A DNA stretch of 64,000 nt from an uncultured Acetatifactor sp. (GTDB lineage: Bacteria > Bacillota > Clostridia > Lachnospirales > Lachnospiraceae), in assembly GCA_910579755.1 (NCBI GenBank), contig CAJTVB010000002.1, forward strand, positions 124,001 to 188,000, read 5' to 3'. Positions 40,857 through 49,924 of this stretch are shown here, in pieces; the first letter of the stretch is position 1, and every line of letters begins with the position of its first letter. Position numbers and translations under genes: made by a program. The notes beneath the pieces were generated by a model. The model saw only the letters and a list, made by a program, of their open reading frames with translations, ran no database searches and was not told the origin of the DNA.

Positions 40857-42830
40857 ATGGAAACGACAAGTAAAAATAAAAAACGGGTACTGCTGGAAAA
40901 TCTGTTTATGGTGGTTCTGGTCTTTTACCCTCTGCGGCATGTGAACTGGGGGCTGGATCTGTGGGATACGGGCTACAGCTACGCCAATTTTACTTTTGCG
41001 GGGTTAAAACACATGGATCCCATGTGGCTGTTTTCCACCTGGCTGGCCAATGTGGCGGGAAACATGCTGACCAGACTGCCTCACGGGGGAACTCTGGTGG
41101 GAATGAATTTCTACACAGGATTATTTGTGAGTGTGCTGGCTCTGGCAGGGTATTTTTTCTGTACCAGAAGTCTGAAAATGCCCGCAGGAATTGTTTTTAT
41201 TGGGGAATTTGCGGCGGAGAGTCTTTGCTGGTGTCCTACGGCAGTGCTGTATAATTATCTTTCGTATGTACTGTTTTTGGCGGCGGTGATACTGCTTTAT
41301 CAGGGGCTTACCAAAGAGAAAAGGGTCTGTCTGGCGGCGGCAGGGGTCTGTCTGGGAAGCAATGTGCTGGTAAGGTTTTCTAATCTGCCCCAGGCAGCCA
41401 TGATTCTGGCGGTATGGGCCTATGATGTGATTCTCTGGAGGGAGGATAAAAAGACGGCACAAAAGGGGAAGGCGTCGGATCCTTTCTGGCCCCGGCTGTT
41501 AAGGCATACCGGCTGGTGTCTGGCAGGATACCTGGGAGCGTTGGCTCTGCTTTTGGGGGATATCCATATGCGCTTTGGAATCGGGCAGTATATCCAGGGA
41601 ATCCGGAATCTGTTTGCCATGACGGAGAATGCGACGGACTATAAGGCAGGTTCCATGCTTGGGGGACTGATCAATGCCTATAGAAACGGAATGTACTGGG
41701 CGGCCCGGATGGCCGTGATCCTGGCGGGAGGCATCGTACTGTTCGTTCTGGCAGGAATCGTGGAGAAGGCTATGGCGGGGGGAGAGGACGACAGATCCAG
41801 GCCTCTTTGGCGGGCCAGGGCTTCAGGCTTGATCCATGTGGCTGTAAGAGTGCTTTGGGCGGCGGTGTGTATTGCCATGGTGGTATGGCTGTATGTCAGG
41901 AAATTCTGCTCGTTTACATTTTACAGCTACGATTCCATGTTGTATCCCGGCATACTGTTTTTGATGCTGACTATGCTGGTGGGGGTGATCCGCATTTTCG
42001 ATCCTCACAGTCCCAGGGAGGAAAAGCTGATCAGCGGCATGCTGATTTTGGTGGTTCTTTTGACCTCCATCGGAAGTAATAATAATGTTTATCCCAGCAT
42101 TAACAATCTGTTTGCGGCGGCGCCCTACACCCTGTGGGAGAGCTGGCGCTTTATCAGAGGGGCGGGAGAGAGACGCTTGCGGATTTCCGGGAGTCGTTTC
42201 AAGAAACATCACAATCCGGGGAAATCGGAAAAGGCAGGGCTGCAGGTGACAATTTCTTCATTTCCCGTCAAGGGGATGCTGACGGCATTTCTGGCATTGT
42301 GCCTGCTGCAGTTTTCGCTGTTTGGGGCAGTGTTTGTTTTTTCGGAGGGTACCGGGGTGCAGGATGCCGAGGCTTATGTGGAGAATAATGAGGTTTTGAA
42401 AAATGTCCGGATGAGTGCCGAAAGAGCCCGGTGGATGAGTGAAATCAGCGCCTATGTGGAGGAGAACAATCTGCAGGGCAGGGAAGTACTGCTTTACGGA
42501 AATATTCCGGCACTGTCCTTTTACCTGCAGATGCCTGCGGCCTTTCAGCCCTGGAGCGACCTGCGTTCCTATAGTGCGGTCAAAATGCAGGCGGATATGG
42601 AGCGGATGGAGGAAGAGATGTTAAGGACCGGATCGGAGGAGCCGGTAGTAATTGTGGAAAATAAATATGGGGAGGATCTGGAGCAAAGCCGGGTTTTGGA
42701 AACGGGAGAGTCAAGCCCGCTGATGGAACAGGATGCAAAATGGAGTCTTATTGTGGAATTTATGAATAGACAGGGGTATCAGCAGACTTTTCGCAGCGAG
42801 AAATTTGCCGTGTACAGGAAAGTCTACTGA
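40857..42830 (+). CDS. Polytopic membrane protein, GT-C glycosyltransferase-like
   Basis: Protein of 657 residues with about ten to eleven membrane helices and an extracytoplasmic C-terminal domain (about 510-657) ending in a folded region. The first loop contains WDTGYSYANF, an acidic motif in the place where GT-C enzymes (GT39/PMT-like) keep a catalytic Asp. The family could not be named more precisely. The gene follows the acyltransferase by 15 bp, and both probably build or decorate a cell-surface glycan. It ends at a strong terminator shared with asnA. Confidence 0.65.
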   Translation: METTSKNKKRVLLENLFMVVLVFYPLRHVNWGLDLWDTGYSYANFTFAGLKHMDPMWLFSTWLANVAGNMLTRLPHGGTLVGMNFYTGLFVSVLALAGYFFCTRSLKMPAGIVFIGEFAAESLCWCPTAVLYNYLSYVLFLAAVILLYQGLTKEKRVCLAAAGVCLGSNVLVRFSNLPQAAMILAVWAYDVILWREDKKTAQKGKASDPFWPRLLRHTGWCLAGYLGALALLLGDIHMRFGIGQYIQGIRNLFAMTENATDYKAGSMLGGLINAYRNGMYWAARMAVILAGGIVLFVLAGIVEKAMAGGEDDRSRPLWRARASGLIHVAVRVLWAAVCIAMVVWLYVRKFCSFTFYSYDSMLYPGILFLMLTMLVGVIRIFDPHSPREEKLISGMLILVVLLTSIGSNNNVYPSINNLFAAAPYTLWESWRFIRGAGERRLRISGSRFKKHHNPGKSEKAGLQVTISSFPVKGMLTAFLALCLLQFSLFGAVFVFSEGTGVQDAEAYVENNEVLKNVRMSAERARWMSEISAYVEENNLQGREVLLYGNIPALSFYLQMPAAFQPWSDLRSYSAVKMQADMERMEEEMLRTGSEEPVVIVENKYGEDLEQSRVLETGESSPLMEQDAKWSLIVEFMNRQGYQQTFRSEKFAVYRKVY

Positions 42831-42888
42831 CAGTAGATTGCCTTTTTGCCAGGGAATTTCTATTATAAAAGGGAGAACAGTGGAATGG

Positions 42889-42925
42889 AAAGGGTCTGGA
42901 GCTTATAACAGCTCCAGACCCTTTT
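42889..42925. terminator. Bidirectional terminator overlapping the asnA stop
   Basis: AAAGGGTCTGGAGC (42889-42902) pairs with GCTCCAGACCCTTT (42911-42924) around an 8-base loop that contains the asnA stop codon. Runs of T or A on both sides fit termination of both convergent genes. Confidence 0.85.
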
Positions 42926-43913
42926 GCGCCGCTTCCTCCATGACCTCCTGGGGCCACAGGGAACACTGCACCTCGCCGATATGGGCTTTGCGCAGGAAAA
43001 ACATACAGATACGGGACTGACCGATTCCGCCGCCGATGGTGTAGGGCAGTTCCCGGTTTAAAACCGCTTTATGGAAAGGAAGAAGCGCCCGCTCCGGACA
43101 GCCTGCTTTTTCCAGCTGCTCCTGCAGAGCCGTTTCATCCACCCGGATTCCCATGCTGGAAAGCTCCAGAGCAATATCCAGTACAGGGTAATAGACGATG
43201 ATATCGGCGTTCAGAGCCCAATCGTCGTAGTCCGGAGCACGGCCGTCATGAGGCTTTCCACTTTCCAGCTTATCACCGATCTGCATGACGCAGACGGCAC
43301 CTTTGGCCTTGGCTATGTAGTATTCCCGTTCCTTGGGGGAGTAATCGGGAAACATTTCAGCCAATTCTCCTGTAGTAATAAAGAAGATATCATGGGGAAG
43401 GATTTCTTCTATATAATCATAATGGATGGACAGATATTTTTCCGTCTTGCGAAGCACCTTGTAGACTGTACGGACAGTGTCCTTAAGCGTATCCAGGTTC
43501 CGGTCTTCTCTGGAGATGATTTTTTCCCAATCCCATTGATCCACGTAGATGGAATGGATATTGTCCGCCTCCTCATCCCTGCGGATAGCGCTCATGTCCG
43601 TATAAAGCCCTTCTCCTACGGAGAAGCCATATTTTTTCAGGGCAAAACGCTTCCACTTGGCCAGGGACTGGACAATTTCCGCCTCCCGGCCGTCCTGATG
43701 CCGGATGTCGAAGGCCACGGGGCGTTCGATGCCGTTTAGATTATCATTGAGACCAGACAGAGGATCCACAAAAAGCGGAGCGGATACTCGAAGGAGATGC
43801 AGACGTTCTGCCAACAGCGTCTGAAAAAAATCTTTGACTTTTTTGATGGCGATCTGTGTCTCGTAAAGGCCAAGCTGTGATTTGTAATTTTCCGGTAATG
43901 AAATATTTGACAT
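42903..43913 (-). CDS. asnA: Aspartate--ammonia ligase (asparagine synthetase A)
   Basis: Makes asparagine from aspartate, ammonia and ATP. It has 336 residues, the AsnA length, and resembles class II aminoacyl-tRNA synthetases. Characteristic segments are AIKKVKDFFQTLLAERLHLLR, SGLNDNLNGIERPVAFD, KWKRFALKKYG, SIYVDQWDWEKII and TIGGGIGQSRICMFFLRKAHIGE. ATG 43913 follows AGGA; the longer frame to 43973 lacks a ribosome site. Monocistronic, ending in the shared terminator. Confidence 0.95.
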   Translation of the reverse strand: MSNISLPENYKSQLGLYETQIAIKKVKDFFQTLLAERLHLLRVSAPLFVDPLSGLNDNLNGIERPVAFDIRHQDGREAEIVQSLAKWKRFALKKYGFSVGEGLYTDMSAIRRDEEADNIHSIYVDQWDWEKIISREDRNLDTLKDTVRTVYKVLRKTEKYLSIHYDYIEEILPHDIFFITTGELAEMFPDYSPKEREYYIAKAKGAVCVMQIGDKLESGKPHDGRAPDYDDWALNADIIVYYPVLDIALELSSMGIRVDETALQEQLEKAGCPERALLPFHKAVLNRELPYTIGGGIGQSRICMFFLRKAHIGEVQCSLWPQEVMEEAAQKGLELL

Positions 43914-44061
43914 AATGATCCTGCTTTCTTTGTTTTTGTCGCAAAAAGCGCGTACATACATGAAACGGTACAATTTATGCTGTACCTTAATTTATTAAAC
44001 TGCTTTATTGAAAATTTTGCAAGACTTTTTCCATGTTTTTTGAGAAAGAACGTTACTATTC

Positions 44062-44204
44062 GTTACTTTTCACGGGTAGGGGACGCGAGGTGTTTTTGTG
44101 TGCTGTTTGCACAAAAACCCGAGAACGCACGCGCCAAAATGAGCGCTTTTTGCTCATTTTGTGTGCATCATGTTGCTTTGAACGGCGAAGCCGTGAAAAG
44201 TAAC
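44062..44204. repeat. Hairpin-rich element with 14-bp terminal inverted repeats (copy B)
   Basis: GTTACTTTTCACGG (44062-44075) and its exact reverse complement (44191-44204) bound 143 bp. Inside are two further stems, GTTTTTGTG/CACAAAAAC and AAAATGAGC/GCTCATTTT, plus the ACGGC-GAA-GCCGT core. The last 40 bases match copy A at 13572-13611 in 39 positions. No transposase frame is present, so it may be a MITE-like or REP-like element, or a structured RNA. Bases 43914-44061 and 44205-44325 show no gene. Confidence 0.7.
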
Positions 44205-44325
44205 TACTATTCATAGCCACATAAGAACCATCAGCAAAGCACAGAGCTGCAGCGCGGCGGCAGACAGCATCGTTGGCTGGTTTTGCCCATGGGCGTGGAG
44301 GGGCTTTGAATAGTAAAGAAAAGAC

Positions 44326-44375
44326 TTGCAATAATAGAACACATGTGCTATTCTATAAAAAGAACGGACGTTCTT
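44326..44375 (+). promoter_or_regulatory. LexA-box promoter of the radical-SAM pair
   Basis: TTGCAA (44326-44331), a 17-base spacer and TATTCT (44349-44354) form a promoter. GAAC-GGAC-GTTC (44362-44373), a perfect Gram-positive LexA core GAAC-N4-GTTC, lies just after the -10 box, near the start site. A near-match GAAC-ACAT-GTGC (44337-44348) lies between -35 and -10. SOS control of the downstream genes is likely. Confidence 0.75.
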
Positions 44376-44451
44376 ACCGGGAATTGCTTTACCAGTAAAA
44401 GACTTTCAGAAGGGCGCTGGGCTTGAATATTGAGGATAGGAGGGGAGTGCC

Positions 44452-45804
44452 ATGGATTATCTGGCCACGGGACAGGAAATGTCCCTAATGGATAAACTGG
44501 GAATTTTGACGGATGCGGCAAAATATGACGTGGCCTGTACCTCCAGCGGGGTGGACAGGAAGGGAAACGGAACAGGGATCGGAAACTGTGTGGCGGCAGG
44601 GATCTGCCACAGCTTCAGCAGCGACGGAAGGTGTATATCCCTGCTGAAGATTCTGCAGACCAACGAGTGTATCTACGACTGTAAATACTGTCAGAACCGT
44701 TGTTCCAACGATATTCCCAGGGCTACCTTTACCCCGGATGAGATCTGTACGCTCACTATGGAATTTTACCGGCGGAACTATATCGAGGGGCTGTTTTTGA
44801 GCTCTGGAATTATTCAGAGTCCCGGGTATACCATGGAGAGGATATACAGGACGGTCTGGCTGCTTCGGAATAAGTACCGGTTTAACGGGTACGTGCATGT
44901 AAAAGCTATTCCGGGAGCCGACCCGATGCTGATCCGGCAGACGGGATTTCTGGTGGACAGGATGAGCGTCAACCTGGAGCTGCCCACTGCGGAAGGCCTG
45001 AAGGCGCTTGCCCCCAACAAGCACAGAAAGACGATATTGACTCCTATGCGGCAGATCCAGAATGAGATTACCTCAAACAAGGAGGATATCGTCCTCTACA
45101 GGAATGCACCCAGGTTTGTAGCGGGAGGGCAGTCTACACAGATGATCATAGGCGCTACGCCGGAAAGTGATTTCCAGATTATTAACGTGGCCGAAAGCCT
45201 GTATCAAAAGTTTCAATTAAAAAGAGTATTCTACTCGGCTTTTGTGAATGTGACAAGGGACAAACTGCTCCCTGCTCTGCCGGGAGGACCGCCGCTGCTT
45301 CGGGAGCACAGATTATATCAGGCAGATTGGCTCCTGCGTTTTTACGGTTTTCGGGCGGAGGAGCTTCTGGATGAGAAGCGTCCTTTTTTCAATGTGCTGC
45401 TGGATCCCAAGGAGGACTGGGCAGTGCGCCATTTGGAGCAGTTTCCGGTGGAGATCAACCGTGCGCCGCTGGAATTGCTTTTGAGGGTGCCGGGAGTGGG
45501 TGTGAAGAGTGCACAGCGGATCGTGGCGGCCCGCAGAAAGGTTAACCTCAACTTTGCGGACTTGAAAAAGATCGGGGTGGTTTTAAAGCGGGCTCTATTT
45601 TTTATTACCTGCAGCGGCAGAATGATGTATCCGGTCAAGCTGGATGAAGATTACATTGTGAGAAATCTTACAGAAAAGAGAGACCGGGTGCAGTTTGGAA
45701 GCGACGGTATGACTTATCGACAGATGTCCCTGTTTGACGATGATCAGTTTTCAAGGCCGCTGAGGGCTGTAGAGCAGCTCCAGACGGCTATGGGGCAGGT
45801 TTGA
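44452..45804 (+). CDS. Putative DNA modification/repair radical SAM protein
   Basis: Radical SAM enzyme of 450 residues. The iron-sulfur motif is C73-x3-C77-x2-C80 in NECIYDCKYC. A helix-hairpin-helix DNA-binding motif LLRVPGVGVKSAQRIVAARR lies near residues 345-365. This matches the family linked with a uracil-DNA-glycosylase-like protein (TIGR03916), whose reaction is not known. It has an upstream LexA-box promoter and is followed by its usual partner gene. Nearby, on the same strand, is a DinG-type helicase. Confidence 0.9.
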   Translation: MDYLATGQEMSLMDKLGILTDAAKYDVACTSSGVDRKGNGTGIGNCVAAGICHSFSSDGRCISLLKILQTNECIYDCKYCQNRCSNDIPRATFTPDEICTLTMEFYRRNYIEGLFLSSGIIQSPGYTMERIYRTVWLLRNKYRFNGYVHVKAIPGADPMLIRQTGFLVDRMSVNLELPTAEGLKALAPNKHRKTILTPMRQIQNEITSNKEDIVLYRNAPRFVAGGQSTQMIIGATPESDFQIINVAESLYQKFQLKRVFYSAFVNVTRDKLLPALPGGPPLLREHRLYQADWLLRFYGFRAEELLDEKRPFFNVLLDPKEDWAVRHLEQFPVEINRAPLELLLRVPGVGVKSAQRIVAARRKVNLNFADLKKIGVVLKRALFFITCSGRMMYPVKLDEDYIVRNLTEKRDRVQFGSDGMTYRQMSLFDDDQFSRPLRAVEQLQTAMGQV

Positions 45805-45844
45805 TGAGCGGCGGCATGCTGAGAAATCTGACAGGAGGTGAGAA

Positions 45845-46600
45845 ATGACCGTATACCGGTGCCAGGATTCCCTGGAGGGAATTTTTACGGCAATTTATCA
45901 GGCTTATGAGGAAAAAAGGAATCATGAGGATACGATTTTAAGCCTGTCGGAGGACCCCATGCTGTTTGCGGAAGATGTGTCCGTGCTTCCGGATGAGGAG
46001 AAGACCCGAAAGGTGATGAATACTCTGCGTAGACGGTTTGGGGAGAAGGATTCTTATTCTCTGTGTCTGGCTTTGGCCACAGAGGATGAGGAAAAGGCTC
46101 AGGCGGTTTATGGAACCATAGTGGAAGGGCTTCGAAGCTGCTGCGGACCAGGAAGGCTGTTTGACGATTTGACAAATAACAATATTCACAAGGCGTTTGC
46201 TTTGGCCAGAAGCGCTAACCGGGAGGTGGGGCGGGAATTGGAATTTGTCCGTTTTCAGGAGCTGGAGAACGGAGTGCTGTATTCCAGGATCGGTCCGAAA
46301 TGCAATGTGCTGACTTTTATCATGCCGCACTTTGCTGACAGACTGCCCATAGAGAATTTTGTGATATATGATGACAGGAGGAATCTGTTCGGAATTCATC
46401 CGGCCAGAAAGCAATGGTATCTGCTTCGCGGGGAGGAAGCGGAGGAACCCAAACTGCGCTTTTCAGAAATGGAAGAATCGTATCAGAAGCTTTTCCGGCA
46501 TTTTTGCAGGACTATAGCCATCAGAGAGCGAAAGAATTTGAAGCTGCAGAGAAATATGCTCCCTCTGAGGTTCCAAGAATATATGACAGAATTTCAGTAA
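45845..46600 (+). CDS. TIGR03915-type DNA metabolism protein
   Basis: Protein of 251 residues beginning VYRCQDSLEGIFTAIYQAYE, typical of the family encoded beside the radical SAM enzyme. Conserved parts include ANREVGRELEFVRFQELENG, PHFADRLPIENFVIYDDRRN and LFRHFCRTIAIRERKN near the C terminus. The family is related to, or fused with, uracil-DNA-glycosylase-like domains in other species. Most likely in the same operon, 40 bp after the radical SAM gene, and so SOS-controlled. AGGAGGTGAGAA precedes the ATG. Confidence 0.88.
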   Translation: MTVYRCQDSLEGIFTAIYQAYEEKRNHEDTILSLSEDPMLFAEDVSVLPDEEKTRKVMNTLRRRFGEKDSYSLCLALATEDEEKAQAVYGTIVEGLRSCCGPGRLFDDLTNNNIHKAFALARSANREVGRELEFVRFQELENGVLYSRIGPKCNVLTFIMPHFADRLPIENFVIYDDRRNLFGIHPARKQWYLLRGEEAEEPKLRFSEMEESYQKLFRHFCRTIAIRERKNLKLQRNMLPLRFQEYMTEFQ

Positions 46601-46755
46601 CTGCGATAAAGTTGCATGGCAGTACTGTGCAGTCTGAAAGTGAAAAATAGTCAAAATATACAAAAGTTTTTTTGATTCTTTTTATGCCATGGACAGAATG
46701 CAGAATTGCATTAATTTTGGAAAAAATATGACAAATTTTTGCCCTCGGAAAACGC

Positions 46756-46783
46756 TTTACATTTTGAATAATTTGCATATAAT
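46756..46783 (+). promoter_or_regulatory. Promoter of the Crh/HPr-like gene
   Basis: TTTACA (46756-46761), a 16-base spacer and a perfect TATAAT (46778-46783), about 70 bases before the small gene. The surrounding 46601-46852 spacer is AT-rich and holds no other gene. Confidence 0.55.
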
Positions 46784-46852
46784 GTTAAATTATAACAAGG
46801 TAACTTAATTTGAACTTGGTTTTAGTTTTTGCTTATGAAAGGATGGTTGGAA

Positions 46853-47077
46853 ATGACAAAGACAATTCGTTTGACTCAGAATGAGGTGCAAAACTTTGTA
46901 AATGTTACCTCAAAATGCGATTTCGACATCGACATTTCCTATAACAGATATGTGGTAGATGCGAAGTCATTTTTAGGCGTGTATGGCCTGGACTTCAGAG
47001 CGCCTCTGACAGTATCCTATAACGGCTACAATGAGGAATTTGAGGAATTGCTCAGGAAGTATGCCATTGCCTGCTGA
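46853..47077 (+). CDS. HPr-like protein lacking the catalytic His (Crh-like)
   Basis: Small protein of 74 residues with the HPr fold pattern: VQNFVNVTSKCDFDIDISYN, then VDAKSFLGVYGLDF and a C-terminal helix (EEFEELLRKYAIAC). The PTS phospho-acceptor His-15 region is replaced (NVTSKCDFD). The regulatory Ser of KSxxG (S39, equal to HPr Ser-46) is kept. This is the arrangement of Crh, a catabolite-repression co-regulator that is phosphorylated only on serine. It could bind a CcpA-type protein, but that is inference. ATG 46853 has GAAAGGATGG upstream. Confidence 0.75.
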   Translation: MTKTIRLTQNEVQNFVNVTSKCDFDIDISYNRYVVDAKSFLGVYGLDFRAPLTVSYNGYNEEFEELLRKYAIAC

Positions 47078-47176
47078 CCGGTTTTCGGTCAGATAATGTT
47101 CCACCCCGTATGGGCTTCCTGATGATTGGAAGGATGTGCGGCGCAAAGAGTGGATTTGTATCCGGAAAAGTAAATT

Positions 47177-47219
47177 GACTCCCTATGCAGGATAGTTTAC
47201 TATCTTCATAGGGAGTTTT
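47177..47219 (+). terminator. Strong terminator before the helicase gene
   Basis: ACTCCCTATG (47177-47186) pairs with CATAGGGAGT (47206-47215), with an inner GATAG/CTATC stem, and TTTT follows. It ends the Crh-like transcript. A weaker CTGACCG/CGGTCAG hairpin (47074-47092) lies directly after the gene. Confidence 0.9.
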
Positions 47220-47290
47220 TGCATTTACTTCCCTGTATTTGGAGACATTGTATTTTGCAGAGGAAGGCTTCGGAGAGGAAATCAGAAGAT

Positions 47291-49924
47291 ATGCCAAAAG
47301 AAAAGAGCAGATCAGGAAAGAATATGGTGTCCGAAGAGAGGCGGGAAAGCATTGCTTTGGAGGATAAGCCCGTTCTGGAGGAAATCCGCATTTCAGTGAG
47401 AAACCTGGTGGAGTTTGTCTTGCGGCATGGGGATATTGATAATCGTCATAAAGCCTCGCCGGATAATGCCATGCAGGAGGGCGGCAGGATTCACCGGATG
47501 ATCCAGCGCAGAATGGGGGCGGGATATCAGGCAGAGGTTTCTCTGAAATACACACAGGAGAACGAAAAATACCTGCTGGTGGTGGAAGGCCGTGCAGACG
47601 GAATCCTTCGTGAAGAGGGACAGGTGACCATAGATGAGATCAAGGGGACCTATCGCGAACTGGCCAGGATGAAGGGGCCTATGCCCCTGCACATCGCCCA
47701 GGCAAAGTGTTATGGATATATGTATGGGGTGCAGAACAAAATTCCTCTTCTGCGTATCCGGATGACGTACTGCAATATGCCTTCGGAGGAGATTCGACAC
47801 TTTTACCAGGAATATACCTTTGCAGAATTGGAGGAGTGGTTTCAGGAGTTGATCCGGTCCTATGTAAGATGGGCGGATTATACCTGGGAATGGAGCAGGC
47901 TCAGGGAAAGCTCCATCCAGGGGCTAAGCTTTCCCTTTCCATATCGGGAAGGCCAGAAGGAGCTGGCTGCAAATGTATATAGAACCATATATCACGGAAG
48001 AAAGCTTTTTTTGGAGGCTCCAACAGGGGTGGGGAAGACCATTTCCACCATATATCCCGCTGTACAGGCCATGGGAAAGGGGATGGGGAAAAAACTGTTT
48101 TATCTCACGGCCAAGACCATTACCAGGACAGTGGCGGAGGACACGCTGGCATTGCTCCGAAAAAAAGGGCTTCATTTTAAAAGCGTGATTCTGACCGCCA
48201 AGGAAAAGATCTGCTTTATGGAGGAGACGGAATGCAACCCGGAATATTGTCCTTATGCCAGAGGTCATTATGACCGGATCAACGAGGCGGTGTTTGACCT
48301 TTTGACTGCCCGGGAAAGCTTCAGCCGGGAGGTTGTTGAGGAGTATGCGCAAAAGCATCAGGTGTGTCCTTTTGAAATGTGTCTGGATATGAGCCTGTTT
48401 TCAGATGCCGTTATAGGTGACTATAATTATTTATTTGATCCCCATGCCTGCCTCAGACGCTTTTTCAGTGAGAATACCGGGGGAGAATATTTGTTTCTCA
48501 TCGACGAGGCGCATAATCTTCTGGAACGGGGAAGAGAGATGTACAGTGCGGCTCTTTGGAAGGAGCAGTTTATGGAGCTGCGGAGAGAGCTAAAAAGGAC
48601 AATCCTGTCAGAAACGTCTAAAAGGCGCAAAAAATCAGAAATTAGGGGGCAGATCGATCTGAAAATGACAGATTTTATGACACAAGAGTCAGTATTTGCA
48701 AGAGAGGAGGATTCTGTTGACCAAACCAGTATCAAAAGCATATCCGGCACATACGGGGGGAAAAGTATACTGGTGAAGGGGGGCTATGGGGAAAAGCTGT
48801 TATATCATCTGGAGAAGTGCAACAAAGAGCTGCTTTCTCTGAAGCGGGAAGGAGGGCAGTGCCGGGTGGTGGAGGATATTGATGCTTTTTCCCAGCCGCT
48901 GATCCGGCTCCAAGGGGTTCTGGAGGATTATCTTTCGGAACAGGATGAGGATATGCCGGTGCGGAAATCTTTGTTGGAATTTTATTTTGAGATCAGTCAT
49001 TTTCTGACCATATACGAGCTGTTGGACGAAAACTATGTGAAATATACTCAGCTTGGAGAGGACGGCAGTTTTCTCATGAAGCTGTTTTGTGTGAATCCCC
49101 GGGAAAATCTGAAGAGCTGCATGCTGCGCGGAAGGAGCACCATATTGTTTTCGGCAACGCTTCTTCCGATCCAATATTATAAGAAGCTGCTTGGCGGGGA
49201 TGAGGAGGACTATGAGGTTTATGCCAGATCGGTGTTTGATCCGGCGCGAAAGGGGCTTTTTATTGCCAATGATGTGACCAGCAAATATTCCAGACGGTCC
49301 GAGGAAGAATTTTTTAACCTGGCCAGGTACATTGAAGAGATTGTAAGGGCCCGATCCGGAAACTATATGGTTTTTTGTCCTTCCTATGCGTTTATGAGAA
49401 CGCTCTATGAGATTTACAGCGAAAATTTCGGGGCGGGGGGCAGGCAGTGCATTCTGCAGAATGAAGCCATGAGTGAGGCGGACAGGGAGGATTTTCTGGC
49501 GCGGTATACAGACGGCGGAGAGCTTTCGGCCCGGGAGGATGCGTTAATCGGCTTTTGCGTGCTGGGAGGCATTTTCGGCGAAGGAATCGATTTGAAGAAT
49601 GACAGCCTGATCGGCGTTATCATTGTGGGAACAGGAATTCCCCAGGTGTGCTTTGAGCGGGAGCTTTTGAAGGAGTATTTTGACGGACAGGGTGAGAGCG
49701 GTTTTGATTATTCCTATCGCTATCCGGGAATGAATAAGGTGCTTCAGGCCGCAGGCCGTGTCATCCGTACCATGGAGGATGTGGGTGTGATCGCCCTGCT
49801 GGATCACCGTTTTCTGCAGTTTGCCTATCAGCGTATGTTTCCCCGGGAATGGGATCAGTTTGAGACGGTGACGGTAAATACCATTGGGGAGCGGGTGGAA
49901 CAGTTTTGGAATAGAACTATATAG
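47291..49924 (+). CDS. DinG/XPD-type DNA helicase with N-terminal nuclease-like domain
   Basis: Superfamily 2 helicase of about 877 residues. Residues ~45-165 resemble a PD-(D/E)XK fold (LLVVEGRADGI, then VTIDEIKGTYREL). Helicase motifs: LEAPTGVGKTISTIYP (motif I, ~235), TAKTITR, LIDEAHNLL (DEAH box), and C-terminal GGIFGEGIDLKND and QAAGRVIRT (motif VI). Cys-rich stretches (ICFMEETECNPEYCPYARG, VCPFEMC) probably hold the 4Fe-4S cluster of this family. A likely role is DNA repair or R-loop/replication conflict processing. Start at ATG 47291 avoids the upstream terminator. Confidence 0.88.
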   Translation: MPKEKSRSGKNMVSEERRESIALEDKPVLEEIRISVRNLVEFVLRHGDIDNRHKASPDNAMQEGGRIHRMIQRRMGAGYQAEVSLKYTQENEKYLLVVEGRADGILREEGQVTIDEIKGTYRELARMKGPMPLHIAQAKCYGYMYGVQNKIPLLRIRMTYCNMPSEEIRHFYQEYTFAELEEWFQELIRSYVRWADYTWEWSRLRESSIQGLSFPFPYREGQKELAANVYRTIYHGRKLFLEAPTGVGKTISTIYPAVQAMGKGMGKKLFYLTAKTITRTVAEDTLALLRKKGLHFKSVILTAKEKICFMEETECNPEYCPYARGHYDRINEAVFDLLTARESFSREVVEEYAQKHQVCPFEMCLDMSLFSDAVIGDYNYLFDPHACLRRFFSENTGGEYLFLIDEAHNLLERGREMYSAALWKEQFMELRRELKRTILSETSKRRKKSEIRGQIDLKMTDFMTQESVFAREEDSVDQTSIKSISGTYGGKSILVKGGYGEKLLYHLEKCNKELLSLKREGGQCRVVEDIDAFSQPLIRLQGVLEDYLSEQDEDMPVRKSLLEFYFEISHFLTIYELLDENYVKYTQLGEDGSFLMKLFCVNPRENLKSCMLRGRSTILFSATLLPIQYYKKLLGGDEEDYEVYARSVFDPARKGLFIANDVTSKYSRRSEEEFFNLARYIEEIVRARSGNYMVFCPSYAFMRTLYEIYSENFGAGGRQCILQNEAMSEADREDFLARYTDGGELSAREDALIGFCVLGGIFGEGIDLKNDSLIGVIIVGTGIPQVCFERELLKEYFDGQGESGFDYSYRYPGMNKVLQAAGRVIRTMEDVGVIALLDHRFLQFAYQRMFPREWDQFETVTVNTIGERVEQFWNRTI

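Noticed and set aside
44062..44204. Insertion sequence
   Set aside because: Inverted ends exist, but there is no transposase frame or obvious target duplication.
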